NCBI RefSeq assembly: GCF_022605725.1
Contig: NC_065558.1
Location: 4,278,001-4,342,000, forward strand
Length of the DNA: 64,000 bases
From: Anthonomus grandis grandis
Lineage: Eukaryota; Arthropoda; Insecta; Coleoptera; Curculionidae
Reading direction: 5' to 3'
Part shown: positions 20,641-33,973 of the stretch, in pieces
Position numbering within the stretch: the first letter of the stretch is position 1
Layout of the letters: each line of letters begins with the position of its first letter
The notes under the pieces: model-generated
Database searches by the model: none
Told to the model about the DNA's origin: nothing
The model's input: only the letters and a program-made list of their open reading frames with translations
Position numbers and translations under genes: made by a program

Positions 20641-23600
20641 CTAAGTTTAAAATGTCTCTGTAGTACCCTGACAACCTCATCAAAGACCAGGTTTACATTC
20701 TGAATATATTGATCTCGTTCAGAGAGATCAAAGATCCAGTCAAGAAGCCTAATTGCATCATATTAAAAAAATATAATTGCTGTAAATATACAAATTCTCT
20801 TATAATATGAAAAATGATGAAAAAATTACAAAATTTAGTTTTTTTAGTACTACCTTAATTAACTTACTTTAACTAAACTTTAACTTTATTGTTCTTATTG
20901 TATCTAAAATCTATTTTTTTATTATTATCCTTTATGGCTCTTAATACCTAAAAATAATTTTAAAAAGTTGTAAACACAAAATTGGTAAAGTAGGTCTAAA
21001 TATGAAACGTCAAATTAATTACTTTATTTTTTGAGAACTATTATTTAATTATTATATTATTTTATTTATAATTTTTTTATTACCAGTAATAGTTATCCCA
21101 TTAATTATTATCCTTCCGGTTCCTTTTAATTAATTTCCTACGTCTTAAATGCCCTTAAAAATTTCATTGTTTATTCCATCATATCCATTTAAGTTATGCA
21201 ACAAAGAACAGAAATGTCAGTTTTAGTTAATCTATAATTAATAGGTAGTTAATATTTATTAGGTAGTATCTTGTTAATAAAATTTAGAAAAAAAATTATC
21301 AGAAAAACTAAAACAAAATTACACAAAAGAATTAAAAAAAATGGATGAAATTTATGTTTTAAAAAATTTAATTCTGTGAAATTTCTCTAATTTCCTTAGT
21401 CTTAGCTATAAATTTAAATAAATTCTCTTATAATATAAAAAATATAGAAAAAAAAAGTTAATTAAATATTTTTATCATTATTTGGAAAGCAAAAATATGA
21501 AAAAAATATAAAACCAATTAAAGGAATTAACTAGAATTTTTCTTATCTTTTTCTTTGAATTTAATTTTTCTGCTACTGCCTAAATTCAAAAAATATATTT
21601 TTATGAATTAATGGTTCTTAGTTTATATGAAACCCAACATTTCATTATTATCATTTATGAAGGTTTTTTTCTATAGTGGGTTTAGTTATCCACAATTAAT
21701 TAAAAATAGATTAGAAAATTAAAAGATAAAAAGTCTAACAATACAGAGAGAATAAATGTATATTATAGACTACAGTATTAAAAATATAAAATATTATAAT
21801 TTTCCACGTTTCAATAGCATTTTATTTCAATTTATTATTCTATTACAGTGTTAATTTTAAAACTGTATTTTTTATTTAATTTTTCTTACTGCATACGAAA
21901 ACTATAATTTTTATGTTTTTTTATATTGTTTTTTTTCTGAATTAATTTAATTTTTGTTAAATATGTCCATAAATTTTTGACTGATCAATAAAAGGCATTT
22001 GTTTTATAATTTGTTGTAGCTTTATTTTCAGAATTTTTGATATTTGTTTATTTACCAGTCTAGTATAAGTGCTTTAAAAAAAAATAATCATAATATTATA
22101 TGGTATTATCCCAGCACAATTGCAGTTTTTTACAAGAGTTTATTGCCTTAAAAGTAATTAAAAAAAATAAATACAAAGAAAGTTAAAACAAAAAAATTAA
22201 TTAAATCTTTTTCAATTAATATTATAATCCTAAAATTGCACTTTTATTACTAAATTTCTGTTAATGCTTTTGTTTTTTCTAAGACCGCTCTTCCAAAATA
22301 TATTATATTTTTATTTATAATTTAAATAATTATTTTAAAAAAAATTAAGAAGAAACTCACAATAAAAAAAGTGATAAATTATTACTCACATAAAACAAAT
22401 GAAATAAATATTGTAAATAAAACTGTAATTTTCATCGTTTCTGCTGTAAATTTATAAATTCTCTTATAATATAAAAAATGATGAAAAAATTACAAAATTT
22501 AGTTTTTTTACTGCTACTTTAATTAATCTACTTTTACTAAACCTTATTGTTCTTATTGAATATAAATTTTTTTTTTATTATTATCCTTTATGATGAATGG
22601 TTTTCAATACCTGAAAATTATTAAAAAAAAATTAAAAACTCAAATTAGTAAAGTAAGTCTAAATATAAAACGTCAAATTAATGACTTTATTTTTTGAAAA
22701 AACTATCATTTAATTATTGGTATTTAAAGAAATAATGAAAATAATATTTTATTTATAATTTTTTAATTACCAATAATAGTTTAAAAAATTATCCCATTAA
22801 TTATTATCCTTTCTGTTCCTTTTATTTAATTTCCTACGTCTTAAATGCTTTTGAAAATCTCATTGTTTATTCCGCCATATCCATTTAAGTTATGCAACAA
22901 AAAACAGAAATAACAGTTTTAGTTAATTTGTATTAATACGTAGTTAATAGGTAGTGTCAGCCTTAACATATTTATTGAGTATATCTAACAAAGCCTTCAC
23001 TATTTTAATTTTATTCTCAATAAATCGAATATTATTTTATATCCTTCTGATGCTATTTGTGATACCTAGGTTTGCTATTATGAGTTTCTACAAGAAAGTT
23101 TATTTGCCTAATTCTAAGAGACTGACGACATTGCAGATTAACAAAATGCTTTATTGGCATATTTATGGACCAAAGTTCTTCATTCATCATAATTCTCCTG
23201 AAGCTCCAACGCTTTTCCTTTGTCCTTAGTTTTCCGCATATAAAGTCACCGCAAGTATGTCGCATGTAAAGTAACGTGGTTTTAAAATTTAAGAAAGTTA
23301 ACGATACTAAAACCCAATGTTTCTTCTGACAAACGATCACGTCGCCTCAGAAGGAAGAATTTCTACATGAGTCCTTAATAGGGGTAAGTATTGTGTTGAT
23401 TACTATAAGTTATTTTTTAACGTCTAGGTTGATAATTGGAACTTGGCCTCGTCTTCGCATTTCTACCTCTGAATTACAAACACAATCGGCATTTATCCTT
23501 TTCCATTATTGATACTGCATTAGTTTTTTTTCTAGTGTTTGCTTATGATTCTCCAGTATTTTAAATATTCTTAGTATTACCTTAGGAAAAAACATAGCAT

Positions 23601-23809
23601 CTTTAACTCTACTGCCCCTAGTCCAGACATGATTTTTATGTTAAAGAAAACAATATTGTAGGCACCACAATTCCAAACTGACCAAAGACAAATATTAAAA
23701 AAAAACAGACTATAGGTTAATTAGTACTTCTTGAAACTTGAAATAAAGAGCTGGGACTGTGAAAGTCCAACAAATTGATGCAAGCAACTTCAAACAAAAT
23801 TTACTTAGA

Positions 23810-24450
23810 TATTTTCTCCCTTATTCCATCTCTGTTAGCTCACCCCGTCATCCAGCAGTGACCCGGTGAGACATTCAAGTCCCTTGCCCACCTTCGTTAA
23901 CCTTATTTAAACTGATTTTTGCCACCGAACCTGCGGGATCCCTTTCAGAGATCCCACTGGGAAATGGACCATTTTTTTTTTGACTAGCGCCGATTGCCCA
24001 GAAAAGGGGATGATCCAATAAAGTCGGTATTGTGCCCTTCAGGTAAATTTAGCAAAAGGGGTTCGGACCAATTTTTTTTCTTCCTTTTTCGCCCTGTTAT
24101 TTTATAATTAAAAAGGTTTTGTAAAACGGTTGAAGGGCATGAGGGTTTTGAACTGTCATATGAATTTTTTCACGGTTTAGTTCAACAAATTCTCATCGGT
24201 AAATAAAATGATTAATTTACATCCGTGTCAAGGTACTACATTCCGGCGAGTTCATTCATCAACCCGATGAATCGGGCTAGAGTGTTTGTGGTCCCGCTTC
24301 TTTTTTCTCTTCAAATGAATATTAATACAATAATATAACGATCCTTCGAGACCTTCGAGTGGGTATATCTTATACCCGGTCAAGTGCAATCAACCACACC
24401 AGACATGGTGGCTCCAAGATGGTGGATCCATTAAGGTTTCGATGTTGCCA
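23810..24450. other. Higher-GC single-copy-looking island
   Basis: Embedded in the AT-rich repeats, this stretch has balanced composition and complex sequence, with no ORF over 60 codons. It contains a 9-bp poly-T/A hinge but no TIRs that I can see. It could be a non-coding regulatory or structural segment, or an unrecognised mobile element without coding capacity. Confidence 0.35.
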
Positions 24451-26214
24451 AAGATTTGAATTTGTATTATTTATTTGATTTTGATGCAGAATCTATTGCT
24501 TCAATTTATTAATTAAATTGATGCTTTATAATTATTCCTATCACGATATTTTAGGTTTACTAAAAAATTAATGGGTAAAATTAGAATTAATGGAATAATA
24601 ATAATTTGATCAATAAAAGGCATTTGTTTTAGAATTTATTGTATTTTTATTCTTAAAATTTTTTAATATTGGTTGGTTTACCATTTTAGTAGAAGTGATT
24701 TTTTGAAGAAATTAAAAAAGTATAGAAAAAACAACTTAATATTTTATTACTTATAACCTTATTAAAAAAAATACAAAAATACAGAGAAAGTCTCGTCTTG
24801 TCTCTTATGCATTTAATTTATTTATCAACGTTATTATCCTAAAATTACTCATTTATTACTTAATCTCTGTTACTGCTTCATTTTTTTCTAAGACCACTAT
24901 TTCAAAATATAATATATTTTTATTTTTAAAAACATATTTTTTTTTTACATACAAACATATTTTTTTCTTACTTTCTTCTGTAAATATAAATAAATTCTCT
25001 TATAGTATGAAAAATATTGAAAAAAATTATAATTCTCTATCTAATTATTTTTATTGTATATAAAATCTTTTTTTATTATAATCCTTTAGAATTGTTTTTA
25101 ATACCAAGATATTTAAAAAAAATAAAAACGCAAAATTAGTGAAATTGGTCTAAATATGAAACATCAAATTATTTACTTGATTTTTTAAGAACCATTATTT
25201 AAATATTAATATATTATATGTTAATATTTAAATAATTATTTTTTTAAATAAACAGCAATAAAACAATTTATTAATTTTACTGTTACCTGTTATAAATTGT
25301 TGTAATATTTAATTTTTTAGAGAAATATCATCCCTTTAATTGTTATCCTTTTTCTTCCATTTAATTTATTTCTTACATCTTGAGTGCATTAAAAAAACTC
25401 ATCGGAAATATCCTTTAACTGGATTAATAATGAGTCATATCCATTTAACTTATGCAACAAAAAAAATCAGTTTTACCTTATCTGTATTAATAGGTAGTGT
25501 GTTACTAATAATTTTTAAAATAACTATTAAATAATCTTAAACGAAAAATTAGGACACGAAAAAGTTAAATATATATTTAACTTAATTTATTAAATATATA
25601 TGTAAAAGATAAAATATATATTTAAAAAAAAAATTATATTATAAGCGAAATTTTTCTAACTAAGCTGTCTCCAGTCTCAGCGAAAAATGAAATGTCTTAT
25701 TGAACGAAAATTTAATTCTCAAAACTATCCTTTATGACGGTTTTTTCTATAGTGAGTTTAATTAATTATCCACAATTAATTAAAAATAGCACCAAAAATT
25801 AAAAGGCAAAATTGATAAAGCAGTTCTAAATATGAAACGTCGAATTTTAAATGAGCAAAAGAAATATCATTGACGAAGTGATAATAATTTTTAAATTAAT
25901 TTTTTAATAATTAGGAATTTTTTGAAAATTAATTTGCGATAGTAACGTGTAAATGTATCTAAACCAGTGAAAAATATTCGCTAAGACTATTTTTTATATA
26001 TTTAAAAAAATATATTTAACAATTAAGTGTATTAATACAGGGAGAATTAATGTATATCATAGACTACAATATTAAAAAAATATAAAATTATATATTTTAC
26101 TTCGTTTTAATGGCATTTTACTTCTGTTTATTATTTTATTACTCTCTCAATCTTGAAACTGCATTTTGCCTAATTTTTCTTACTGCATGCGAAAACTACC
26201 ATTTTTATGTTCCT

Positions 26215-26525
26215 TTTTTAGTTTAGACGGACAGGAATATTGCGGTATTCCTTGGATTAACCGGGATGCTGCTGTTCCTGGTAAAACCGGGGCCTTGCAA
26301 GTGTCGGGGATCGGGATACCCAGCATTTGACATTTGATTTTTATTACTTATTTATATATGTACTCTTGCTGACTAAATATGTTGTTGAATAAGCTTTATA
26401 AACATTATTATTAATATTATATGTATTTTTATTTTTATTAATTTTTTTTGGGAAATTTGTTGTTTTTGTATGTAGCTATTTATGCTAAATAAAGAATATT
26501 ATTATTATTATTAATATTATTATTT
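26215..26525 (+). mobile_element. 3' end of a non-LTR retrotransposon with (ATT)n tail
   Basis: A G+C-richer start (26225-26330) gives way to an AT-rich 3' UTR-like tract ending in TAAATAAAGAATATTATTATT. The ending AATAAA plus short spacer plus (ATT)n is also found at the 3' ends of RT1, RT2 and RT3 in this window. No coding part remains. It breaks the AT-rich repeat unit, so it was inserted after that duplication. Confidence 0.6.
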
Positions 26526-27010
26526 ACTGTTTTTATTTAAATCTAAAGAAATTATGAATTTTTTAGATGATAATTTTTCCTTGTGTCTCTATGATCATAA
26601 TTAACAAATTTTATTTTTGAAAATCATTATTTTAATAATTATGTACTATATGTAATATATTTTAATAATACAAGCTGTTTCCATAGAAATTAAAATATTA
26701 TTTACTTTACACTAGTTTGCTCATAAAATGATGAATGATTTTAAATTTTTTTAGGCAAATAAAAAAATTAATAAAATAATTTAATAATTTATGAATTTTC
26801 TGTTCCTGTTATAGTTTGTTGTAATACTGATTTTTTTTAGGCAAACATCATCCCTTGTAAGTATTATTCTTTTTCTTCCTTTTAGTTAATTTCTTACGTC
26901 TTGTGTCTTTTTAAAAACCTTATTGGTAATATCCTTAACAGGATTAATAAATCATATCCATTTAAATTATGCAACAAAAAACAGAATTAATAGAAAAATT
27001 TAAAATAATA

Positions 27011-28960
27011 AAGAAACTAAATAAAAAAAGTAGAAAAATTTTAATAAATATATTGTAGAAAAGTTAGGTACAATTGAAAAAAAAATTACTCGCCTCTATT
27101 ATTTATTTCGTTATCTTGTAAACAATTTTTGAATACAGTTCTATTAAAACATCGAGAACCATTATATAGTATATTATTTTTTTTAAATATGTGTTTTGTT
27201 TTCCTAAGCTTTATGGGTAATTAAAAAAATAATAATAAAACCCTAATAAAGTCAAAAAGAACATACAAAAAAAAAGGTTTTTATAAAAGATACATGGAGA
27301 AATATGAATTTGTTTTTTCTCTACTCAAAGATCAAATAATTTCTTTTATATAATAGTAAGGCTGAAATTATTTCTACTTGTTCAAATTTTATCTTTAATA
27401 TAATAAATAAGGTATAAAAAATTTAAAAATAAAAAACAAAGTTAAAATTTCTACTATTTTATTTATCTTCCTTTTATAATGTTTCTACTGCTACGGTAAC
27501 CTTAAAAATAAGCTCCCTTTACTTAATTATGGTTGTCTACGATTGATACTTTGGTAAAATAAGTTACGTTATAATGCCTAAAAATTACAATTAATCTAAA
27601 AAACAAATAAAGTAAATTATTTTCGGAAATATTTGGACTTTTATAATACAAATTGAAATGAAAACAACAAATTGAGTAAAGAGCAAAAACTAACATAAAT
27701 ATCATAGATAAAATCAAAAAACTTGAAAAAAGTATTAATTGGAATGATGTTCTTTGTGTACATTAAAAAAATAAAAAAAAATTAGAAAAACTTATTTATT
27801 GTTTTATTATATATTATATGTCTCATTTGCATTTCATCTTATTGCATACAAAAATCATCAATACTATTATTATCCTCTTTTTTCCAAAGTAGTGGAACCA
27901 GCTAAGAAAGTAGGTAATAGAAAATATTTCATTCCCTCACTACCTATATTACCTTGATAAACTATATTAAAATATGTATTCCTATGTAATTTATTTCGCT
28001 ATATACGAAAACTACCATTTTCCAAAAATTTTGCATAATATTCTGTACTGGCATAAGTCCACCTTACGATTTCTAATTATTAAATTTTACCACATTTCTT
28101 TAAAAAAAAACATAAATATGACAACATCGAACATATTACCAAAGGTGTTCCGAAGAAGTAGACGTGTTGGAACACCTGAGAATGTCCTGGACTACCCGCT
28201 GAGTTGGTTCTTTCGGACTTGACAGGCAGAGGTAAAAATACCTTTGGAGGTCATGAATCATAAAACCAGCAGAAGGCGGTTGAGATATTTAAAAAAAAAC
28301 AACAAAATTAATTATTAAATTAAAATACAATAAATAAATAAAAAACACTTGATGGAACTTATGTTAACTTATTTGACCCTTTGAAGCTTGCCTCCGTCCA
28401 GTTTATTTACCATAAAATCAGCCCCGTTCCTAGAAGGCATAAGCAATAAACTAAATCCTTTTCACAAAATCATAAATACTTATTGGCCCTTAACAATGCC
28501 GGAATAACTGATCTTTTGTTGCTGAGATTCACCTTTTTTTTGTATAGGTTTTACAATGGATTTCCCAAAAGTGCAGGGCCAGACTGCTTGTCGCCTAGTT
28601 AGACTACATTGGGACCAATCGAATTGTAAGTAATCCTACCTGTAAGCAGACTTTTGATAATTTAAAATATTTTTTCATGCTACATTTAGATGCATAACTT
28701 AAATGGCAATGGCTCTCATTTTCTTATTTATATTAATTTTTATTTATGTAAACATTAATATAATTTTAGGACAGTAGAGATAATTATTGATAAATATTTG
28801 GTTATTAAATAAATTTAAAAGGAAATATAATAATGCATAATTTAAAGGGATCTGGTTATCTTTTTTATTCATTTGAACTATTGTGTTAGTAAATATATTG
28901 GAATTGAATAAAACCTTATATTTACACACCAATTTTATTTTTTTTATTTAATTTAAGGTC
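27011..28960. other. AT-rich, no gene recognised
   Basis: No coding motif seen. A perfect 9-bp inverted repeat, AGGTGTTCC and GGAACACCT, flanks a 17-base spacer at about 28143-28177 in a short G+C-richer patch that also reads through the end of the ORF at 27974-28222. Confidence 0.4.
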
Positions 28961-29380
28961 TTAAAAATATTTCTGGTTAAGCTCTTGCAGATCGACTTTT
29001 GCGAAGGTTTTTGAAGCAATAACTCTGGATGGCACAAGGTAATTTGTAAGTTGATTAACGGTATACAAATTTGTAAATAAATCTTTATGTACTTTATTTA
29101 TGACAATTTTTTTTCGGTTAAATCTAAGATTGAACAAACTGAGAGCTTTATCTATGAAAAGACCTGATATTCTGGTTGTGGATGATGCAAACTCTATTTC
29201 TTTTGGGTTTCTATTATTATTAATATCTAAGGCTCTGCAGATTTTTGCTTTGGAAGATTTGAACTCAATTTCACTTTGAGGTTTTCTTTGTCGTGAGAAG
29301 AATTTATATGATATTGAGAGCAAAAATTTATTGAACCCTAGATTTGAGTGGTTCTCCAATTGAAACCAGCAAAAATACAA
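28961..29380 (-). CDS. Unrecognised 139-codon ORF
   Basis: A single open frame, Lys/Arg- and Asn-rich, with no signal peptide, transmembrane segment or motif I recognise. In AT-rich DNA an ORF of this length is uncommon, but it has no repeats of itself in this window and no clear promoter or poly(A) signal. It could be a degenerate transposon ORF or a chance frame. Confidence 0.2.
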   Translation of the reverse strand: MYFCWFQLENHSNLGFNKFLLSISYKFFSRQRKPQSEIEFKSSKAKICRALDINNNRNPKEIEFASSTTRISGLFIDKALSLFNLRFNRKKIVINKVHKDLFTNLYTVNQLTNYLVPSRVIASKTFAKVDLQELNQKYF

Positions 29381-30660
29381 TTAAGTAAGTATAGGCTTTA
29401 GAGAACAAAATTATTTTTTCTATAGTAGTTTTAGATTTTTTCAAACCTCTGGAGGAAAAAATGTAGTCTTGGAATTACTTTTCTTTTTGCCGGTTTCGGT
29501 GTTTAAGTACGTATTAAAAAAAAGGACTTATGCTATATACTTGTTACACGACAAAATTTGGTTTTGAAGTTGTATACGCGAAGTTAAGTAAAATAATAAC
29601 GCGAGTACGACTTTTGAGTTAATCTTGACGTTTTTTTTAACCTGTTTTCTCTACATTGCCTCGAAATGTACGCCAAATTAGCTCAGTAGAACACGTCTGA
29701 ATGCCTGTAAGAGAGAAACGATTTCCACTAAGACCCTTAATATTTCCGTTATTTTTTTTAGGTCACAATTTAAAAAAAATCTAAGATATTCTGCCAGAAA
29801 AATTAATTATTTTCAGCAAATACGTTATAAACTAGAAAAAACCGAAAACGTCCCAAATTGACTATAAGAGACATATGCTTTTCGAATAAAACCCTTACGA
29901 TTGTATTCATTTCTTTAAAGGTCATATATTTAAAAGAAAATAATAATTAAAAAAAGAAATTCTTGTGCAATTTGTATTTTTTTGGTTACAAGCTAAGCTA
30001 AGGAATATTATAAAGGTAGAAAGGACTTTAAAAAGGCAAATTGTTTAACATAAATCTACACCCAATTTTAATGCAATTATGCATAATTTAAATGGACACG
30101 ACTCTTTTAATTAAGTGATTTTTAGTTTTTAACTAATTTTTAAGTAAATCCGTTTAAACTAGGTATACCTTTGGCGCCTGTGCATTACGAGATAGTAAGA
30201 ATTTAAATTTCGATGGGAATACATAAAAAGAAAACAACCATTTGCAAAAAATTGAATGTTTCTAAGCATTTTTACTAACAATTTAGAAAAAATTGTTAGT
30301 TTAAATTAATAAAAGAAATTCAACAAGAATTAAAACGTAAGACATGTAAGGAAAATAACTCTTTTAAACTAATAAAAAATTATCCAGTAAAATTAAATTT
30401 AAAATTTCCTTGTTTGATCTTGATCTATTCAGTGCATATGCAATTGCAAAATAGCATCGAAAGTTTATTTTCCAACTACCCAGCATAATTTAAATGGACA
30501 CGGTAGCTAAATCTTTGTTAACACATCCACAGACCACCAACAAGCATTTTAATGAAACAGCACAACTACCTCCCGCCACCTTATTATCACAAACTCGATT
30601 TATTTAAACTAGATATCGAAAAAGGGAGCTCCAAATTAATAATTACACGGATTTCACCTA
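29381..30660. other. AT-rich, no gene recognised
   Basis: Contains two copies of the GCATAATTTAAATGGACACG motif near 30081 and 30483. Otherwise nothing I can annotate. Confidence 0.4.
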
Positions 30661-31430
30661 TAATTAACCAATTTGCAGCAAACTAAGCCGGGGATTAGTT
30701 GCTGAATCACGTTCCATCAGAGAATAAAAAGGCAGGCGTAATGTCGAACATCGAACGTTTATTATAAGGCCAAACAATTCCCTAAGCGTAACAATGTTAC
30801 AGAAAAGTAGAGAATGGCCAACAAAGCACCGGAAACCCTTAAAATGTGTGAGAGAATCATTCTGTAGCTCGTAAAGGTGTGGTCACTTTTTATAGAAAAC
30901 AAAATGCTCGCTCGATATATCCTCCCCTGGATTTCTACCTGCTTCGATAGAACATTCCTTTCATATGCCATTGATACGGATGATGGAATGTTCTTTTTCA
31001 AACACCACTTCTTTACGGGGAGGGTTCCTTCTTTTACTCGAAGATAGTTCATTCAAGGATTTTGTCACTTACAATCGAACAGATCCAAAATTGAAAATTT
31101 AATATGGTAGCGCGAATAAAACAATAATTAAATCCGTTTGTTGCGTCATCAACAGAAGGTGCTACTCGCAGCAACAATGGCTTTCGTTACCGGCTAACAA
31201 TGGTTTATTAGTGGAAAGCCGCTACCTTCGGAGATAAGACTCGTTCAATTTACATTCCAAAGAAGTCACAATGACTGCCTCGAAGTGGACATTCTTCGGG
31301 GCCCACTTATTGAACATATGTTCCTTGGATATAAATAGACTGCGTAATATTCTCACTAGAACAGTTTTTAATTAATTAACAATTTATTGAGTGAGTTTTA
31401 ATTGTTTTCTTAAAAACCATCACCGTCTAC
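30661..31430. other. Higher-GC single-copy-looking island
   Basis: Balanced composition and complex sequence over about 770 bp. The minus-strand ORF at 30762-31052 (96 codons) shows no domain I recognise. A TATA-box/initiator-like pair lies near the right edge. It is a candidate regulatory segment or part of a non-coding transcript. Confidence 0.3.
31330..31357 (+). promoter_or_regulatory. Core-promoter-like TATA plus initiator pair
   Basis: TATAAATA at 31330-31337 is followed by TCACT at 31353-31357. The A of the initiator-like motif is 25 bp from the first T of the TATA box, the spacing common in insects. No ORF follows, so this is only a sequence match. Confidence 0.25.
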
Positions 31431-33971
31431 CTGCATGCGAAATATTGCACACAAATTATTTAAATTGTTTCATTAAATATTTATTCCTGCTTTTTTAATT
31501 AACCTAAGGAGTGTTAAGAGAGTTGTTTAGGAATATCTTGTTTGCTCTAGATTTATGGAATAATTTTCAATTTACCTATTTCTATCTATTTCTTCTAGAA
31601 CTTGTTACAATATCACATACTAGAGAAATAATGTATGATAAAATATGAAAAAGTTAAGAATAAAGTAACAAACTAAATTAAAGATAAAAAGGAAGAAATC
31701 CAAATATTTAGACAATAATCCATGGCGATAACTTGAGTATTTTAGTAATCCCTAAAATATTCTTAAAATATTTTAACCGTCTAAAGTTATCTAAAGCCGT
31801 AAAGCCACATTTTATTATATTCACCTTATTGTTTTCGTCAATTAACAACGTAATTTCTAAAAACGTTTACTACCGTTATCGTAATTATGATACCCGGCTA
31901 AACAAACAAATAAAGCAATTCACACCATACTGTAAATGGGTAATAGAAAAAGAAACAATATAATAGGAGATAACTAATTAAAGAAATCGTTATTCAACAT
32001 ACCGATAGTTTCAGTGGCGTATCAGAAAATAAAAAAATTATGAGGCAAATAAGAGAATATTCCTCAAATTATATTTAGTTAAAATTTATTGCGCTGCATT
32101 AAGTTTTCTTCAAATTTCATTAGGTTTGGTGTCATTGGACTGTTTAAATATGTTAGATATAAGCATAAAAATAATAGCAAATTATAACAAATTCACTCTA
32201 ATTAATGTATAAATTAATATACAGAATTGTAAAAAAGTACCCCACAGAAAAATATATTGATTTTTAATTTTTATATTTTTCTCTTTTACAAAAAACTCAT
32301 GTTAAATTTATTTTGTTTCCTTAACACAATGATCAGCAATGTTAAGGTGAAACGATTTGCATATAAAACAGTTGTTTAAAAAAATTTTAAAACGAAAAAA
32401 AAAATTGTGCCTTTTTTATTTTCATTTAAGAAAATAAATTATTGGTATGTCCAAGTGACTATTTTAGTAAATAATTTTGCTGCTCTTTATGTCATATCCA
32501 TAGCAGTTTTCGTGTTTTAATTCTTTAACATATTTAACTACTTTTAATTACTGAAAATAAAAACACACCATATGTATATCTAGACTTGACTGATATTTTA
32601 ACTTCTAGTTCAGTTATTTTACTCCTGAATAACTTCATAAAAATAGTGGTTAGAAATTTAGCAAATAGATTTAAATTTTTTTATTATTTCTTTTATTATC
32701 ATGCAGGTTTTACGCGATTTATTTTTATTTTATTTTCAGAATATTACTTACTATTTATTTCTTGTTTTTTTAATAATATTTTAAGTAACAAAACCTCTAT
32801 AGCATTTGTATGTATTAATTAAGTTAAAATATTTTTTTAAATTTTTATTAAAAAGATTTTTAGGCATTTGTTTTTATTTTAATTAACAAATTTCCCGTTT
32901 TAATTAAATTTACTTTAGCATAAGCAATTCAGGGTTTTGTTTCTATTTGAAATAATTAGTAGTTTAGTCAGTGCTGTATATTGTTTTTTGTAATTAAGAT
33001 GAAATATCTGTTGCTTTGTTTATATTAAATGTGTTTATAAAAAACCTGACAAATTATAATCTGCCACTTTTTTAAACTTAATAAATAGTTAAATTTTCCC
33101 AATTTAATATTTTTTTTTATTGCCTTTTAATGTATTTTTTCATGCACTACTTGTATACTAAATTTTGTTAATGAGGGTAATAATGTTCTGCTTGTAAATA
33201 TTTGGAAGAATAATATATGATCTATGCATGCATTAATATTATTTATTCTTCGCTGGTTTATTAATTAGCTAAGTATAACCAAAAAAATATTAAATTATTT
33301 TTCATTTAAAAATAAATTATTTTTTGCCAAATTGCCTTTTTTTATTTTATATATTAAAAAATAAGCTTTAGACATTTATTAGCAAATTAATGTGCATTGA
33401 CGGCGATTTGTAATTGCAAAGAAAGAGAAAATTTAATTTTTTTGTTGAGCAATTCATATTTATGCTGTAAATTTATTAATTATCTTAATTAAAATATTAT
33501 TTATTTATTGCCAAATTTTTCTTCCCAATAATGGTCTTCTGGATTTAATATTTCTCAAGTTTCTGATAGAGCTATTATATCATGCTTACTTAACAAAAAG
33601 TTCAACTTTCCTTATAATCTTCATAACTTACTGGATTTTGATGCACTTTGCAGTTTTCATAGAGGTATATGTAACATCCCATATATTTGTTTTATGATAG
33701 TAAATATTTTTGAACTTACAGCTATTTTCGATTTTAATATAATTTTTCTAATGTTTTGAATAATTTTAATGTAAAAGATATACTTTTGATTTTCCATTTA
33801 ATATGAAGTACTTTAATTACAAGAATTTTTTTTTCCATACAAATTTCAGTACAATTTTTCTCATAGTATGCATACCTTAAGTGGACTTGATGCACTTTCT
33901 ATTTTTCCCTATATTTGTTTGTATAGTGATGGTAAATATTTGTTTCTTTACATCCATTTTAGAATTCAATA
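31431..33971. repeat. AT-rich region with dispersed repeat pieces
   Basis: Contains a CTCATGTTAAATT...ATGATCAGCAAT segment near 32298 that recurs near 36168 and 37408, and TGGA(C/T)TTGATGCACTTTC-type segments near 33635 and 33883. No coding region recognised; the ORFs at 31733 and 32586 look like chance frames. Confidence 0.5.
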
Positions 33972-33973
33972 TA

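Larger units (their letters stand above)
20641..27010. repeat. Kilobase-scale degenerate direct repeats in AT-rich DNA
   Basis: The same ordered landmarks recur. ATTCTCTTATAATAT occurs near 20793, 21422, 22458 and, with one change, 24993. A CCATTTAAGTTATGC segment occurs near 21186, 22881, 25439 and 26948, each followed by AACAAA. A TGATCAATAAAAGGC segment occurs near 21982 and 24608. ACTGCATRCGAAAACTA occurs near 21890 and 26185. The order is kept, so this is duplication of a unit near 1.6 kb with indels, not low complexity alone. The copies are well diverged. A distinct block at about 23.0-24.6 kb interrupts one unit. Confidence 0.7.
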
